Assembly (NCBI GenBank): GCA_038534295.1
Contig: JBCAXA010000007.1
Coordinates: 1-52,563, forward strand
Length of the DNA: 52,563 bases
Direction of reading: 5' to 3'
Source of the DNA: JBCAXA01 sp038534295
Lineage (GTDB): Bacteria > Pseudomonadota > Gammaproteobacteria > Steroidobacterales > Woeseiaceae
Below, piece after piece: positions 28,171 through 36,374 of this stretch. The position numbers were made by a program, and so were the translations under genes. Under the pieces are notes generated by a model that saw only the letters and a program-made list of their open reading frames with translations, did no database searches and had not been told where the DNA came from. Within the stretch, counting starts at the first letter, position 1; each line of letters begins with the position of its first letter.

Positions 28171-28731
28171 CTAAAGACTCATACGGCGCAGCTCGGCGGC
28201 ATTTTCGCTGTCGTGCCAGATCTGGTCGAACGTGCCAAGATAAAATCTCGCGACTGGCGGCTCGAACGTATCGGCGATGCCGTCCCAGCGTTCCGACTGC
28301 AGCCGGTAGACGACCGCGGTGTCGTCGGCGATGCAATACGCTTCGGTATGACCTTCGTGTTCCTGCGCGATGTGGCGAAACTCAATGTAGCTGTTCAGCC
28401 GCTGACCAAGATGAATGAGTCGGTTACCGCTTTTCACGGCCCGCCGCGGATTGGCGACGAGCACGCGAATCCGCACGTAGCTCTTCGAGAGAATCAGTTT
28501 CTTCAACACCTCGAGATAGTCGAGGCTGTCGTAAATGCCGGGTTCGAGATCGTGCGTGAAAATCGACACGCTGCGCTTCGCTTTTGCCGTGACCCGAATG
28601 GCCGCTTCGCGCATCTCCTCTTTGGTCGCAATCACCCAGCGTTGTCCGACTTTTTTTGCATCGCTCGTGCCGTCGGCGGGCAGCGCAGCCTCGGAGCGCT
28701 CGGAGTTGGAATCGACGTTTGTGGCAGCCAT
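28171..28731 (-). CDS. Uncharacterised protein, possibly PLD-like fold (DUF7931-like)
   Basis: A 186-residue soluble protein. After a Ser/Asp-rich N-terminus it has KEEMREAAIRVTAKAKRSVS, then IFTHDLEPGIYDS, VRIRVLVANPRRAVKSG and NSYIEFRHIAQEH. The order (helix, IFTHDLE, strand, RVLVANPRRA) recalls a half of a phospholipase-D-like fold, but the HxK catalytic motif is missing. I tentatively link it to DUF7931 from memory. I chose ATG 28729-28731; the frame is open 87 bp further upstream with low-complexity sequence. It lies between purB and nudJ on the same strand. Confidence 0.6.
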   Translation of the reverse strand: MAATNVDSNSERSEAALPADGTSDAKKVGQRWVIATKEEMREAAIRVTAKAKRSVSIFTHDLEPGIYDSLDYLEVLKKLILSKSYVRIRVLVANPRRAVKSGNRLIHLGQRLNSYIEFRHIAQEHEGHTEAYCIADDTAVVYRLQSERWDGIADTFEPPVARFYLGTFDQIWHDSENAAELRRMSL

Positions 28732-28853
28732 GGCGTATCCCCGTGTATCGGTAACGCTGTACCGACTCGGGCGTGGGCCCAGGGTTCGTCCGTTGGCCGC
28801 TGCCGCGAGCCGTCGCAAAACCGAGTCAGGTGAGGAAAAAAGCGTTATGAATC

Positions 28854-28867
28854 CGCAGTCTACTGCG
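28854..28867. other. 14-bp perfect palindrome between purB and the next gene
   Basis: CGCAGT-CT-ACTGCG in the 229-bp gap 28732-28960. On the minus strand a T-run lies about 12 bp beyond it, too far for a standard intrinsic terminator of purB. It might be an operator. Nothing else is recognised in this gap. Confidence 0.3.
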
Positions 28868-28960
28868 AGGTATTCGAATGCATTGCCAACTGCGTCACGT
28901 TTTCGGGCGCGCCTGCAGATCTATGCATGTATTCGCCAGCGTGCGGCCTCGGCAATTGGA

Positions 28961-30325
28961 CTACGTCGCTAAACTTTCCGAGTAACCTAAGTAAGTTAAC
29001 GGGGTTAGCTCAAGCAATTTCTGCTTCTCGGCATCGGGCAACGCGAGTCCTTTGATGAAGCGCTGCAGGCTCTCACGGTCAATCGGTTTGCCGCGCGTCA
29101 GCGCCTTCAGCTGCTCATACGGTTCGGGCAAACCGTATCGACGCATCACCGTTTGGACGGCTTCGGCCAATACTTCCCAGCGCTCGGCAAGGTCGGCGGC
29201 CATGGCGTTTTCGTCGGCGACGAGTTTGCCGAGACCGCGACTGACGGACGCGAGCGCGAGAGCCAGGTGGCCCAGCGCTGGGCCGAGATTGCGTAACGCA
29301 GTCGAATCGCTGAGGTCGCGCTGCCAGCGACTGATTGGCAATTTGCCGGCGAGGTGGTCGAGCAGCGCATGCGCGATGCCGAGGTTGCCTTCGGCGTTCT
29401 CGAAGTCGATGGGATTGACTTTGTGGGGCATCGTCGACGAGCCCACTTCGCCGGCGACCGTCCGTTGTCGAAAGAACCCCAACGAGATGTACCCCCAGAG
29501 GTCGCGGCAGAAATCGATCAGCACGGTGGCGTAGCGACTGAGCGCATTGGCGTAGTCGGCCACCCAGTCGTGCGGCTCGATCTGCGTTGTCAGCGGATTG
29601 TTGGTGAGCTCGAAAGATTCAATGAACGCGGCTGACAGCTGCGGCCAGTCGACGTCCGGATAGGCGATTCGGTGCGCCGCGAAATTGCCAACGGCGCCGT
29701 TGAACTTCGCGAAAATCGTGACGTCGCTGAATGCGCTGCGAGCTAACGTAAGCCTTGCTGCGACATTGCGCATCTCTTTGCCCATCGTCGTAGGGCTGGC
29801 TGGCTGGCCGTGTGTGCGCGACAGCATCGGTGCGGCCGCAAGTTCGGTCGCCATACCTGCGACCGCCGCCTCGACGGTCGTCATTGCCGGCAGCAACAGC
29901 TGCTCCCGCGCGCGCTGGAGCATCAATGCATAGGCGACGTTGTTGATGTCCTCGGACGTACAGGCGAAATGCAGAAAGGCGGCGATGGTGTCGGCGTCAG
30001 GCGTTGTCGACAGCTGTTCGCGCAGGAAGTACTCGCACGCTTTGACGTCATGGTTCGTCGTCGCCTCCAGTCGCTTGACGGCGGCGGCATCTTGCTCGCT
30101 GAAGTTCTCGGCAAGGCGTGCGAGCGCTGCGGTTGCTTCCGCAGAGAGCGGACCGATTTCAGCAATTTCCGGCCGTTCGGCGAGAAAGGCGAGCCAGCGC
30201 GCTTCAACGATAACCCGGTGGTGAATGAGACCGAACTCGCTGAGCAGTGGCCGCAGGGCGTCGAGTTTGGCGGCATAACGGCCGTCGAGCGGCGACAGCG
30301 CGAACAGGGAAGCGGTGTGTGACAT
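28961..30325 (-). CDS. purB: Adenylosuccinate lyase PurB
   Basis: Acts twice in purine synthesis (SAICAR to AICAR, adenylosuccinate to AMP). The 454 residues, close to E. coli PurB, include SPLDGRYAAKLDALRP near the start, SRTHGQPASPTTMGKE and the superfamily signature GSSTMPHKVNPIDFEN with the catalytic loop. ATG 30323-30325 starts MSHTASLFAL; the frame runs on upstream into the divergent fumC region but without homology. Confidence 0.96.
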   Translation of the reverse strand: MSHTASLFALSPLDGRYAAKLDALRPLLSEFGLIHHRVIVEARWLAFLAERPEIAEIGPLSAEATAALARLAENFSEQDAAAVKRLEATTNHDVKACEYFLREQLSTTPDADTIAAFLHFACTSEDINNVAYALMLQRAREQLLLPAMTTVEAAVAGMATELAAAPMLSRTHGQPASPTTMGKEMRNVAARLTLARSAFSDVTIFAKFNGAVGNFAAHRIAYPDVDWPQLSAAFIESFELTNNPLTTQIEPHDWVADYANALSRYATVLIDFCRDLWGYISLGFFRQRTVAGEVGSSTMPHKVNPIDFENAEGNLGIAHALLDHLAGKLPISRWQRDLSDSTALRNLGPALGHLALALASVSRGLGKLVADENAMAADLAERWEVLAEAVQTVMRRYGLPEPYEQLKALTRGKPIDRESLQRFIKGLALPDAEKQKLLELTPLTYLGYSESLAT

Positions 30326-30353
30326 GCGGTGGACAAGCGTAGGCAAAAGACGA

Positions 30354-30359
30354 ATCATA
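30354..30359 (-). promoter_or_regulatory. candidate -10 box for purB
   Basis: TATGAT on the minus strand in the 70-bp purB-fumC divergent gap, about 28 bp before the purB ATG. No good -35 is seen. Confidence 0.35.
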
Positions 30360-30395
30360 GCGCAGTCCAACGAGTGTCCTTCCGCAAAGCAGCAC

Positions 30396-31805
30396 GTGCC
30401 GCCCGCCGACCCTGACGCCAATTCGATCGCGTACCGCGAAGAGCGCGATACGCTCGGCATCGTGCGCGTGCCGGAATGGGCCTTATGGGGCGCGCAAACC
30501 CAGCGTGCCGTTGATAATTTTGGGCTTAGTGGCTCGCCGATGCCGGCCGCGTTCGTTCGCGCGCTGGGGCTTATCAAATGGGCAGCGGCCGGCGCCAATG
30601 CCGAGCTAGGGCTGATGCGCTCGGGCATGGCCATAGCCATTCAAAAGGCGGCCGGTGCCGTCGCCGACAACGAATACGATCGGCATTTTCCGGTTGATGT
30701 TTTGCAAACCGGCAGCGGCACCAGTTCGAACATGAACGCGAATGAGGTGATCGCACGACTCGCGACGGACGCCTACGAGGACACCGTGCACCCGAACGAT
30801 CACGTCAACATGTCGCAGAGTTCGAATGACGTGATTCCGAGCGCCATCAGCGTCAGTGCGGTGCTCACGCTGACCGAGGATTTAATGCCCGCGGTCGCGG
30901 CGTGTCGCGATACCATCGAGCGTCGCGGCGAAGATTTCGATGACGTTGCGAAAACCGGGCGCACGCATTTGATGGATGCCATGCCGGTGACGGTCGGTCA
31001 GGAATTCGGCGCCTGGGCGGCCCAATTGGCGGCCTTTGAACAGCGCTGCCGCGACGCCTTGCCACGCTTGGCCAGACTCGCCCAAGGCGGCACTGCAGTC
31101 GGCACAGGCATCAATGCCCATCCCAAGTTCGGCGCGAAAGTAGCGGTGCTGCTGGCCGAGCACACAGGGGTTGAGTTTACGCCGGCCGACAATCTGCTGG
31201 CGGCACTGGCTGGCCAGGAAAGCGCCGTCGAGATGTCGTCGCTGTCGAAGACGCTGGCCGTAACCTTGATGAAAATTGCCAACGACCTGCGTTGGATGGG
31301 ATCCGGACCGCTGAACGGTCTCGCCGAGCTTACGCTGCCGGCACTGCAACCCGGTTCCTCTATCATGCCGGGGAAAGTCAATCCCGTTATTCCGGAAGCC
31401 GTGGCGATGGCGGCAGCACGTGTCATCGGCAACGACACGACGGTGACGTTGGCCGCGCAGTCGGGCAATTTCCAGCTCAACGTCATGCTGCCGCTGATTG
31501 CGGCGACATTGCTCGACAGTCTCTCGGTGCTGACCAAGGCATTGATCGCGCTGGATCAGCGCTGCGTGGCCGGATTGGAGGTCAATCGCGAACGCCTGGC
31601 CGGCAATGTGTCGCGTAATCCCGTGTTGGTGACCGCACTGAACCCCGTCATTGGCTACGAACTCGGCGCGCGGATCGCCAAAGAGGCCTACCGCAGCGGT
31701 CGACCGGTTCGCGACGTCGCGCTCGAGCTCACCGATCTCGACGCGGACGAACTCGACCGCTTGCTCGATCCGTTGGCGTTGACGACGGGCGGTATACGGC
31801 ACTGA
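30396..31805 (+). CDS. fumC: Class II fumarate hydratase FumC
   Basis: Iron-independent fumarase that interconverts fumarate and malate. It has YREERDTLGIVRVPEWALWG near the start, TGSGTSSNMNANEV, NMSQSSNDVIPSA, the substrate loop GRTHLMDAMPVT and the signature GSSIMPGKVNPV. From GTG 30396 it has 469 residues, the usual length. The frame is open further upstream, including an ATG at 30324, but those starts would overlap purB and lack homology; no clear ribosome site decides the start. It is head-to-head with purB, a member of the same superfamily. Confidence 0.93.
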   Translation: MPPADPDANSIAYREERDTLGIVRVPEWALWGAQTQRAVDNFGLSGSPMPAAFVRALGLIKWAAAGANAELGLMRSGMAIAIQKAAGAVADNEYDRHFPVDVLQTGSGTSSNMNANEVIARLATDAYEDTVHPNDHVNMSQSSNDVIPSAISVSAVLTLTEDLMPAVAACRDTIERRGEDFDDVAKTGRTHLMDAMPVTVGQEFGAWAAQLAAFEQRCRDALPRLARLAQGGTAVGTGINAHPKFGAKVAVLLAEHTGVEFTPADNLLAALAGQESAVEMSSLSKTLAVTLMKIANDLRWMGSGPLNGLAELTLPALQPGSSIMPGKVNPVIPEAVAMAAARVIGNDTTVTLAAQSGNFQLNVMLPLIAATLLDSLSVLTKALIALDQRCVAGLEVNRERLAGNVSRNPVLVTALNPVIGYELGARIAKEAYRSGRPVRDVALELTDLDADELDRLLDPLALTTGGIRH

Positions 31806-31888
31806 AACGTATCGCCGAGATCGAACGGCTGTCTTCCGCACTGGCGTCGCCGCAAACGCTGCCAGAGCCACTGCAGTTCGCGAGCGCC

Positions 31889-32422
31889 ATGTGGCTGCCA
31901 AAACGTGGCGAAAGCGAGCTGCGCGATGCCGCTGTGCTGGTACCGTTTCTTGGCGGCGGCGATGACATCAGCCTGCTGTTGACGCAACGCGCGGCGCATT
32001 TGAAACACCATGCCGGTCAGGTGAGCTTTCCGGGCGGTCGCTGTGAGCCCGACGATGCCGACGCTGTGGCCGCGGCGCTCCGCGAGACCTACGAGGAGGT
32101 TGGTATCGACGCCGCCGCGGTGACGGTGCTCGGTACCTTGGCGCCGCGTGGCACCATCACTGGGTTCCGGGTTACGCCGGTCGTGGCATGGCTCGACGAA
32201 CTACCGCCGTTGCAGCTGCAGGAAGAGGAGGTCATGGCGGCTTTCGATGTGCCGCTCGGCTACCTCGCGGATGAGCGCAACCAAAATTTTCGGTCGCGCG
32301 ACATCGGCACCCGCCGGCTGCGGATGGTCGAGTGGGAATACAGCGGATATCGCATTTGGGGCGCGACGGCGATGATGATCCATGAAGTACTCGGCCTGCT
32401 GAAAACCCGTGAGCGCGATTAA
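31889..32422 (+). CDS. CoA-type Nudix hydrolase (NudL-like)
   Basis: A 177-residue Nudix protein with the UPF0035 signature LLTQRAAHLKHHAGQVSFPGG (30-50) joined to the Nudix box (GRCEPDD ... RETYEEVGI). This family hydrolyses coenzyme A and derivatives to 3',5'-ADP and phosphopantetheine. ATG 31889 is the only standard start, but it leaves only 13 residues before the first strand and has no ribosome site. The frame is open back to the fumC stop, so the true start may lie upstream. Its end overlaps mazG by 14 bp. Confidence 0.85.
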   Translation: MWLPKRGESELRDAAVLVPFLGGGDDISLLLTQRAAHLKHHAGQVSFPGGRCEPDDADAVAAALRETYEEVGIDAAAVTVLGTLAPRGTITGFRVTPVVAWLDELPPLQLQEEEVMAAFDVPLGYLADERNQNFRSRDIGTRRLRMVEWEYSGYRIWGATAMMIHEVLGLLKTRERD

Positions 32423-33203
32423 CCGGCTGCGCGAGATCATGGCGGCGTTACGGCACCCGGAGACCGGTTGCCCGTGGGACCTCGAACAAGATATGCGCAG
32501 CATCGTGGCGTACACGATCGAGGAAGCGTACGAGGTTGCCGATGCGATTGAAGCCGGGGAACGCGCCGAGATCCTCGATGAGCTCGGCGATTTGTTGTTC
32601 CAAAGCGTTTTTCTGGCCCGTCTCGCTGAGGAAAAGGGCTGGTTTGACTTCGACGATGTCGCCAATGCGATTGCCACCAAACTGATTCGCCGGCATCCGC
32701 ACGTATTCGCCAAAGACGATCCGGCCGATCGACCGGATGCGGGTGCCGTGAAAGTCGCGTGGGAGGCCATCAAGTCCGCCGAACGTGCGGCAAAACAAAA
32801 GCGCAGGCGGGCCAGCCAGCTCGACGATATCCCGGTGGCGTTACCAGCGCTGCAACGAGCCCAGAAGATGGGCTCGCGCGCGGCGCGAGTTGGTTTCGAT
32901 TGGGCGGCAATCGATGCCGTGTTCGCAAAGCTCGACGAAGAGTTGCTGGAATTACGCGAAGCGCTCACGGGCGCCGCCGCCGACGCCGTGCTCGCCGAGG
33001 CCGGCGATGTGCTACTGACCGTCGTTAGTCTGTGCCGTCATGCCGGCGTCAGCGCCGAGCGTGCGTTGCGAGAGGCCAACTCACGGTTCGCGCTACGCTT
33101 CCGAGCTATGGAGCGACAGGCGGCGGCAAGCGGGCAGTCGTTGGAGCAGCTCGACGATGCCGAACTAGACCGCCTGTGGATTCAGGCAAAAGATGAAGTC
33201 TGA
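32409..33203 (+). CDS. mazG: Nucleoside triphosphate pyrophosphohydrolase MazG
   Basis: Hydrolyses (d)NTPs to monophosphates, cleaning aberrant nucleotides and influencing ppGpp. The 264 residues contain two MazG domains: the first with CPWDLEQDMRSIVAYTIEEA and ELGDLLFQSVF, the second with RVGFDWAAIDAVFAKLDEE and EAGDVLLTVVSL, both with the EExxE/ExxD metal pattern. GTG 32409 overlaps the Nudix gene by 14 bp. The two form a house-cleaning pair. Confidence 0.95.
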   Translation: MSAINRLREIMAALRHPETGCPWDLEQDMRSIVAYTIEEAYEVADAIEAGERAEILDELGDLLFQSVFLARLAEEKGWFDFDDVANAIATKLIRRHPHVFAKDDPADRPDAGAVKVAWEAIKSAERAAKQKRRRASQLDDIPVALPALQRAQKMGSRAARVGFDWAAIDAVFAKLDEELLELREALTGAAADAVLAEAGDVLLTVVSLCRHAGVSAERALREANSRFALRFRAMERQAAASGQSLEQLDDAELDRLWIQAKDEV

Positions 33204-33243
33204 CGATGGCGGTGACCGCGTTCGCGCATAGTTTAATTTTTTC

Positions 33244-33249
33244 TATATT
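33244..33249 (+). promoter_or_regulatory. candidate -10 box before the glycine-zipper gene
   Basis: TATATT inside an AT-rich patch (33231-33250), unusual in this GC-rich window, within the 175-bp gap after mazG. No consensus -35 is seen. The leader to the ATG would be about 120 nt. Confidence 0.35.
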
Positions 33250-33378
33250 AGACAGGCGCTTAGGCGCGAAAGAATTATGCCTGTTGGGCGTTTGTCTGTT
33301 CAGGGTCGGTTCACGACCGGTCGCGCACACTCTCCCTCAACTCCGGCAAAGGGCCGGATTACCGAGAGGATGCGAATC

Positions 33379-33951
33379 ATGAGCTTCAAAGCAAACCCAG
33401 GGCTGCTCCTAGGCAGCGCATTGCTGGGTCTGGCGTCGATAGCGACACCGGCCGCGGCCGATCCGTCGCGTGCCTACGGTCATTCGGCAACGCAAGTGAC
33501 GTACGACTACGCGCGCGTGCTGTCGGCGACGCCTATCGTGCGTCAGGTCGAAGTGCAGACACCGGTGCGCGAGTGCTACCAGGAAACCGTTGAACGACGT
33601 ACGCATCGCAACCCGGTCGCCGCTAACCCCGGACGGGCGATTGCGGGCGGTGTTATCGGTGGTGTCATCGGCAATCAGTTTGGCAGCGGTCGGGGCAACG
33701 ATGCCGCGACGATCGTCGGCGCATTGCTTGGTGCCAGCATCGGTGCCAACGGCGGACGGGAGGGTGGCGGCTACACGGTAGAGCGTTATCCGGTAGAGCG
33801 TTGCGACGTGCGTTACGAGTCGCGCTACGAAGAACGGATCGAAGGCTACGATGTCCGATACGTCTACAACGGCCAAACGCTGTCGACGCGTACCGACTAT
33901 GACCCGGGCGAACGGATCAAGGTTCGGGTCACGGTGGCCCCGAGCCGCTAG
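33379..33951 (+). CDS. Glycine-zipper 2TM envelope protein
   Basis: A 190-residue exported protein: signal peptide (GLLLGSALLGLASIATPAAA), a mature start DPSRAYGHSATQ, a glycine-zipper 2TM segment (about 90-125; AGGVIGGVIGNQFGSGRGND, IVGALLGASIGANGG) and a Tyr/Arg-rich C-terminal beta domain (VERCDVRYESRYEERIEGYD). It resembles the Rickettsia 17-kDa antigen group, here without a lipobox. Role unknown, probably envelope-related. ATG 33379 has GAGAGGA 8 bp upstream and is preferred to an ATG three codons earlier. Confidence 0.8.
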   Translation: MSFKANPGLLLGSALLGLASIATPAAADPSRAYGHSATQVTYDYARVLSATPIVRQVEVQTPVRECYQETVERRTHRNPVAANPGRAIAGGVIGGVIGNQFGSGRGNDAATIVGALLGASIGANGGREGGGYTVERYPVERCDVRYESRYEERIEGYDVRYVYNGQTLSTRTDYDPGERIKVRVTVAPSR

Positions 33952-34028
33952 CTGGAATTTTGTGCGCCAGTCCACGGACGGGCTGGTCGCGCGTTGCATT
34001 GGTGTCTCGTGCACCGGACAATTCCCTC

Positions 34029-34316
34029 ATGCTTACATTGCGCAAATTGCTGAAATCGCTGCTACTCACCGCCACGCTCGCGCTGGCGGTGCCGGTCGCG
34101 TTCGCACCGCTCGCCGAGGCGCAGACGGTGCTCGCGCAGTCGAACGGACCGACGCTCGAGCAGGCGATCAAGCAGGTTCAGCGCCAATATGGCGGGCGTA
34201 TCGTCAGTGCGAACACGGTCGTGCAGGGCGGTCGCGAAGTGCACGTGATTCGCGTGCTGACGGCGGAAGGCAATGTCAAAACGGTGCGCGTGCAGGGACG
34301 GAGCCGGAGGGCGTAA
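34029..34316 (+). CDS. Small PepSY-like periplasmic protein
   Basis: A 95-residue protein with a signal peptide (LLKSLLLTATLALAVPVAFA) and a short C-terminal PepSY-like unit: TLEQAIKQVQRQYGGRIVSA, then EVHVIRVLTAEGNVKTVRVQ. PepSY units often inhibit peptidases or sense the envelope, and small PepSY genes frequently sit before PhoPQ-type pairs. It ends 3 bp before the response regulator, so it is probably cotranscribed. ATG 34029 was chosen over an earlier open frame because of the signal peptide. Confidence 0.75.
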   Translation: MLTLRKLLKSLLLTATLALAVPVAFAPLAEAQTVLAQSNGPTLEQAIKQVQRQYGGRIVSANTVVQGGREVHVIRVLTAEGNVKTVRVQGRSRRA

Positions 34317-34319
34317 CGG

Positions 34320-35003
34320 ATGCGCTTGCTCGTGGTCGAGGATGACGCTGACTTGCGCGCGGCGCTAGCCGATGAGCTGCGCGGCGCCGGGTTTGCGTTG
34401 GAGCTCGCCGCAGACGGCGAGGAAGGGCTGTATTTCGCAGAGGAGTACCCGATCGACCTCGCGGTCATCGATCTCGGCCTGCCGAAACTGCCGGGCATCG
34501 ACATCATTCGCCGCATTCGGGAATCCGGCAAGACGTATCCGATCCTGATCTTGACGGCGCGCGATCGCTGGCAAGACAAGGTCGACGGCTTGTCGGCCGG
34601 TGCCGATGACTACGTTGCCAAGCCCTTTCACGTCGAAGAACTGCTCGCACGCATCAACGCGCTCCTGCGCCGCTCTGGCGGCTGGGCCAGTGCCGAACTG
34701 CGCTGTGGGCCGGTCGTGCTCGACACGAAGCGCCAGGTCTTGACCGTCGACGATCGGGAGATCGACTTGACGGGGCACGAATACAAATTGCTCGAGCATC
34801 TGATGTTTCGGGCCGGCGAGGTCATCTCGAAAACCGAATTGACCGAGCGGCTGTACGATCAAGACTTTGAACGCGACAGCAACGTCATTGAGGTCTTCAT
34901 TGGCCGCTTGCGCAAAAAGCTCGATCCCGAGGATCAACTGCGGCCGATCGAAACCCTGCGAGGCCGAGGATACCGATTCGCGCTGGCGCGCGGCGATGCC
35001 TAA
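34320..35003 (+). CDS. phoP: OmpR/PhoP-family response regulator
   Basis: A 227-residue regulator. The receiver domain has D8, D9, the phospho-acceptor D51 (VIDLGLP), T79 and K101; the C-terminal winged helix has LTGHEYKLLEHLM and ETLRGRGYRF. It resembles PhoP in length and in its kinase neighbour, but the signal sensed is not shown by sequence, so the symbol is tentative. A 36-bp gap separates it from the kinase. Confidence 0.88.
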   Translation: MRLLVVEDDADLRAALADELRGAGFALELAADGEEGLYFAEEYPIDLAVIDLGLPKLPGIDIIRRIRESGKTYPILILTARDRWQDKVDGLSAGADDYVAKPFHVEELLARINALLRRSGGWASAELRCGPVVLDTKRQVLTVDDREIDLTGHEYKLLEHLMFRAGEVISKTELTERLYDQDFERDSNVIEVFIGRLRKKLDPEDQLRPIETLRGRGYRFALARGDA

Positions 35004-35039
35004 GCCTGCTCGCGCTGAGCGCACTGTTCTGATGACGTC

Positions 35040-36374
35040 ATGAATTCGCTGCGACTGCGCATTTTGGTGTCGGTCGGCTTTCTGCTGCTCATCTATCTGG
35101 GCGTTGCGGTTGCGGTACTCGACGACGCCTTTCGCAAGGCGGCCCTGAAAGCCGAAGAAGACCGTCTCGATGTCCAGCTCATCTCGCTGTTGGCTGCCGC
35201 CGTGCCGATGGATGAGTACCGCTTGACGCTGCCATCGGAGTTTCCGGAACCGCGTTACTCCACGCCGCAATCCGGCTTGTACGCCGCCGTGTTTGATCGC
35301 GACGGCGAACGGGTCTGGCAGTCTGAGTCGAACATCGGTTTGATCGTACCGTGGGTCAAAACCGTTCCGGTGGGCGCCAGCGACATCGAGCGGCTGGCGC
35401 CGGACGGATCGTCTGAGTTGCTGAGCTACTCAATGGGCGTTACCTGGGATTTCGACGACGGAACGACTCGGCCGTTCACGTTTCATGTGGCGGAGAGTCT
35501 CGACGCCTTCAACGAGCAGGTTGGGGCGTATCGGCGCCAGCTATTGAGTTGGTTTGGCGGCGTCGGCGCGGCGCTGGTTATATCGCTTGGCCTGCTGCTC
35601 GGTTGGTTACTGCGCCCGCTGGCGCGAATCGACGACGAAATCGTCGAAATCGAACAGGGCGAGCGCGAAACGCTGTCGAGCGGGTATCCGTCCGAACTCG
35701 CCGGTGTCGCCGAGAATCTGAACGCCCTGGTTAGTCGTGAGCGCTCGCGCGGCGAGGTGTACCGGCGCACGCTAGGCGATTTGGCGCACAGTCTAAAGAC
35801 GCCGTTGGCGACACTGCGTACGTTGCTCAGTGGCGACCGCCGCGCCGATGTCGATCGTGAGCTCGAGCGCATGGACGAGACCATTCGCTACCAGCTCGCC
35901 AAACCAGCAACCCGTGGCCGTCTCATCGGTACTAAGCCGTTTGTCGTCAAAGAGAAAACCGACGCGCTGCTCGCGAGCTTTGAAAAGATCTATGCGGACA
36001 AGGACGTGCGCTACGAGGCGGAGGTCACTGACGACTTGACCTTTCGCGGCGATCCGGGCGATTTCATGGAACTCGCCGGGAACGTGCTCGACAACGCCTT
36101 CAAACGCAGTCGAAGCCGTGTCTGGTTTCGCGCGACGCGCAATGACACCGGTGAGTTTTTGCTGGATGTTGCTGACGACGGCCCGGGCTTTCCGGCCGAC
36201 GTTCTTGCCGAACAGCGAATCGAACGCGGGCAGCGGCTTGACGAGGCTGAATCGTCGCAAGGTCTCGGTTTGTCGATCGTTGCCGAAATTTGCGAGCTGT
36301 ATGGGGCGACGTTGACCTTGGGCGAGCGTGACGGCGGTGGGGCACGCGTGCTGGTCGCCGTACCGAATCCGTGA
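35040..36374 (+). CDS. phoQ: PhoQ-like sensor histidine kinase
   Basis: A 444-residue inner-membrane kinase: TM1 about 8-27, a periplasmic sensor of about 140 residues, TM2 about 171-191, a HAMP-like linker, the phospho-acceptor H250 in GDLAHSLKTPLATL, the N box in AGNVLDNAFK and the G boxes DVADDGPGFP and GLGLSIV. The sensor has acidic runs (WDFDDG), as in PhoQ, but ligand assignment is inference. The stop overlaps the GTG of hrpA (GTGA). Confidence 0.86.
   Translation: MNSLRLRILVSVGFLLLIYLGVAVAVLDDAFRKAALKAEEDRLDVQLISLLAAAVPMDEYRLTLPSEFPEPRYSTPQSGLYAAVFDRDGERVWQSESNIGLIVPWVKTVPVGASDIERLAPDGSSELLSYSMGVTWDFDDGTTRPFTFHVAESLDAFNEQVGAYRRQLLSWFGGVGAALVISLGLLLGWLLRPLARIDDEIVEIEQGERETLSSGYPSELAGVAENLNALVSRERSRGEVYRRTLGDLAHSLKTPLATLRTLLSGDRRADVDRELERMDETIRYQLAKPATRGRLIGTKPFVVKEKTDALLASFEKIYADKDVRYEAEVTDDLTFRGDPGDFMELAGNVLDNAFKRSRSRVWFRATRNDTGEFLLDVADDGPGFPADVLAEQRIERGQRLDEAESSQGLGLSIVAEICELYGATLTLGERDGGGARVLVAVPNP

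Noticed and set aside
28835..28867. Intrinsic terminator of purB
   Set aside because: The palindrome and the T-run are separated by about 12 bp, too far for a standard terminator.
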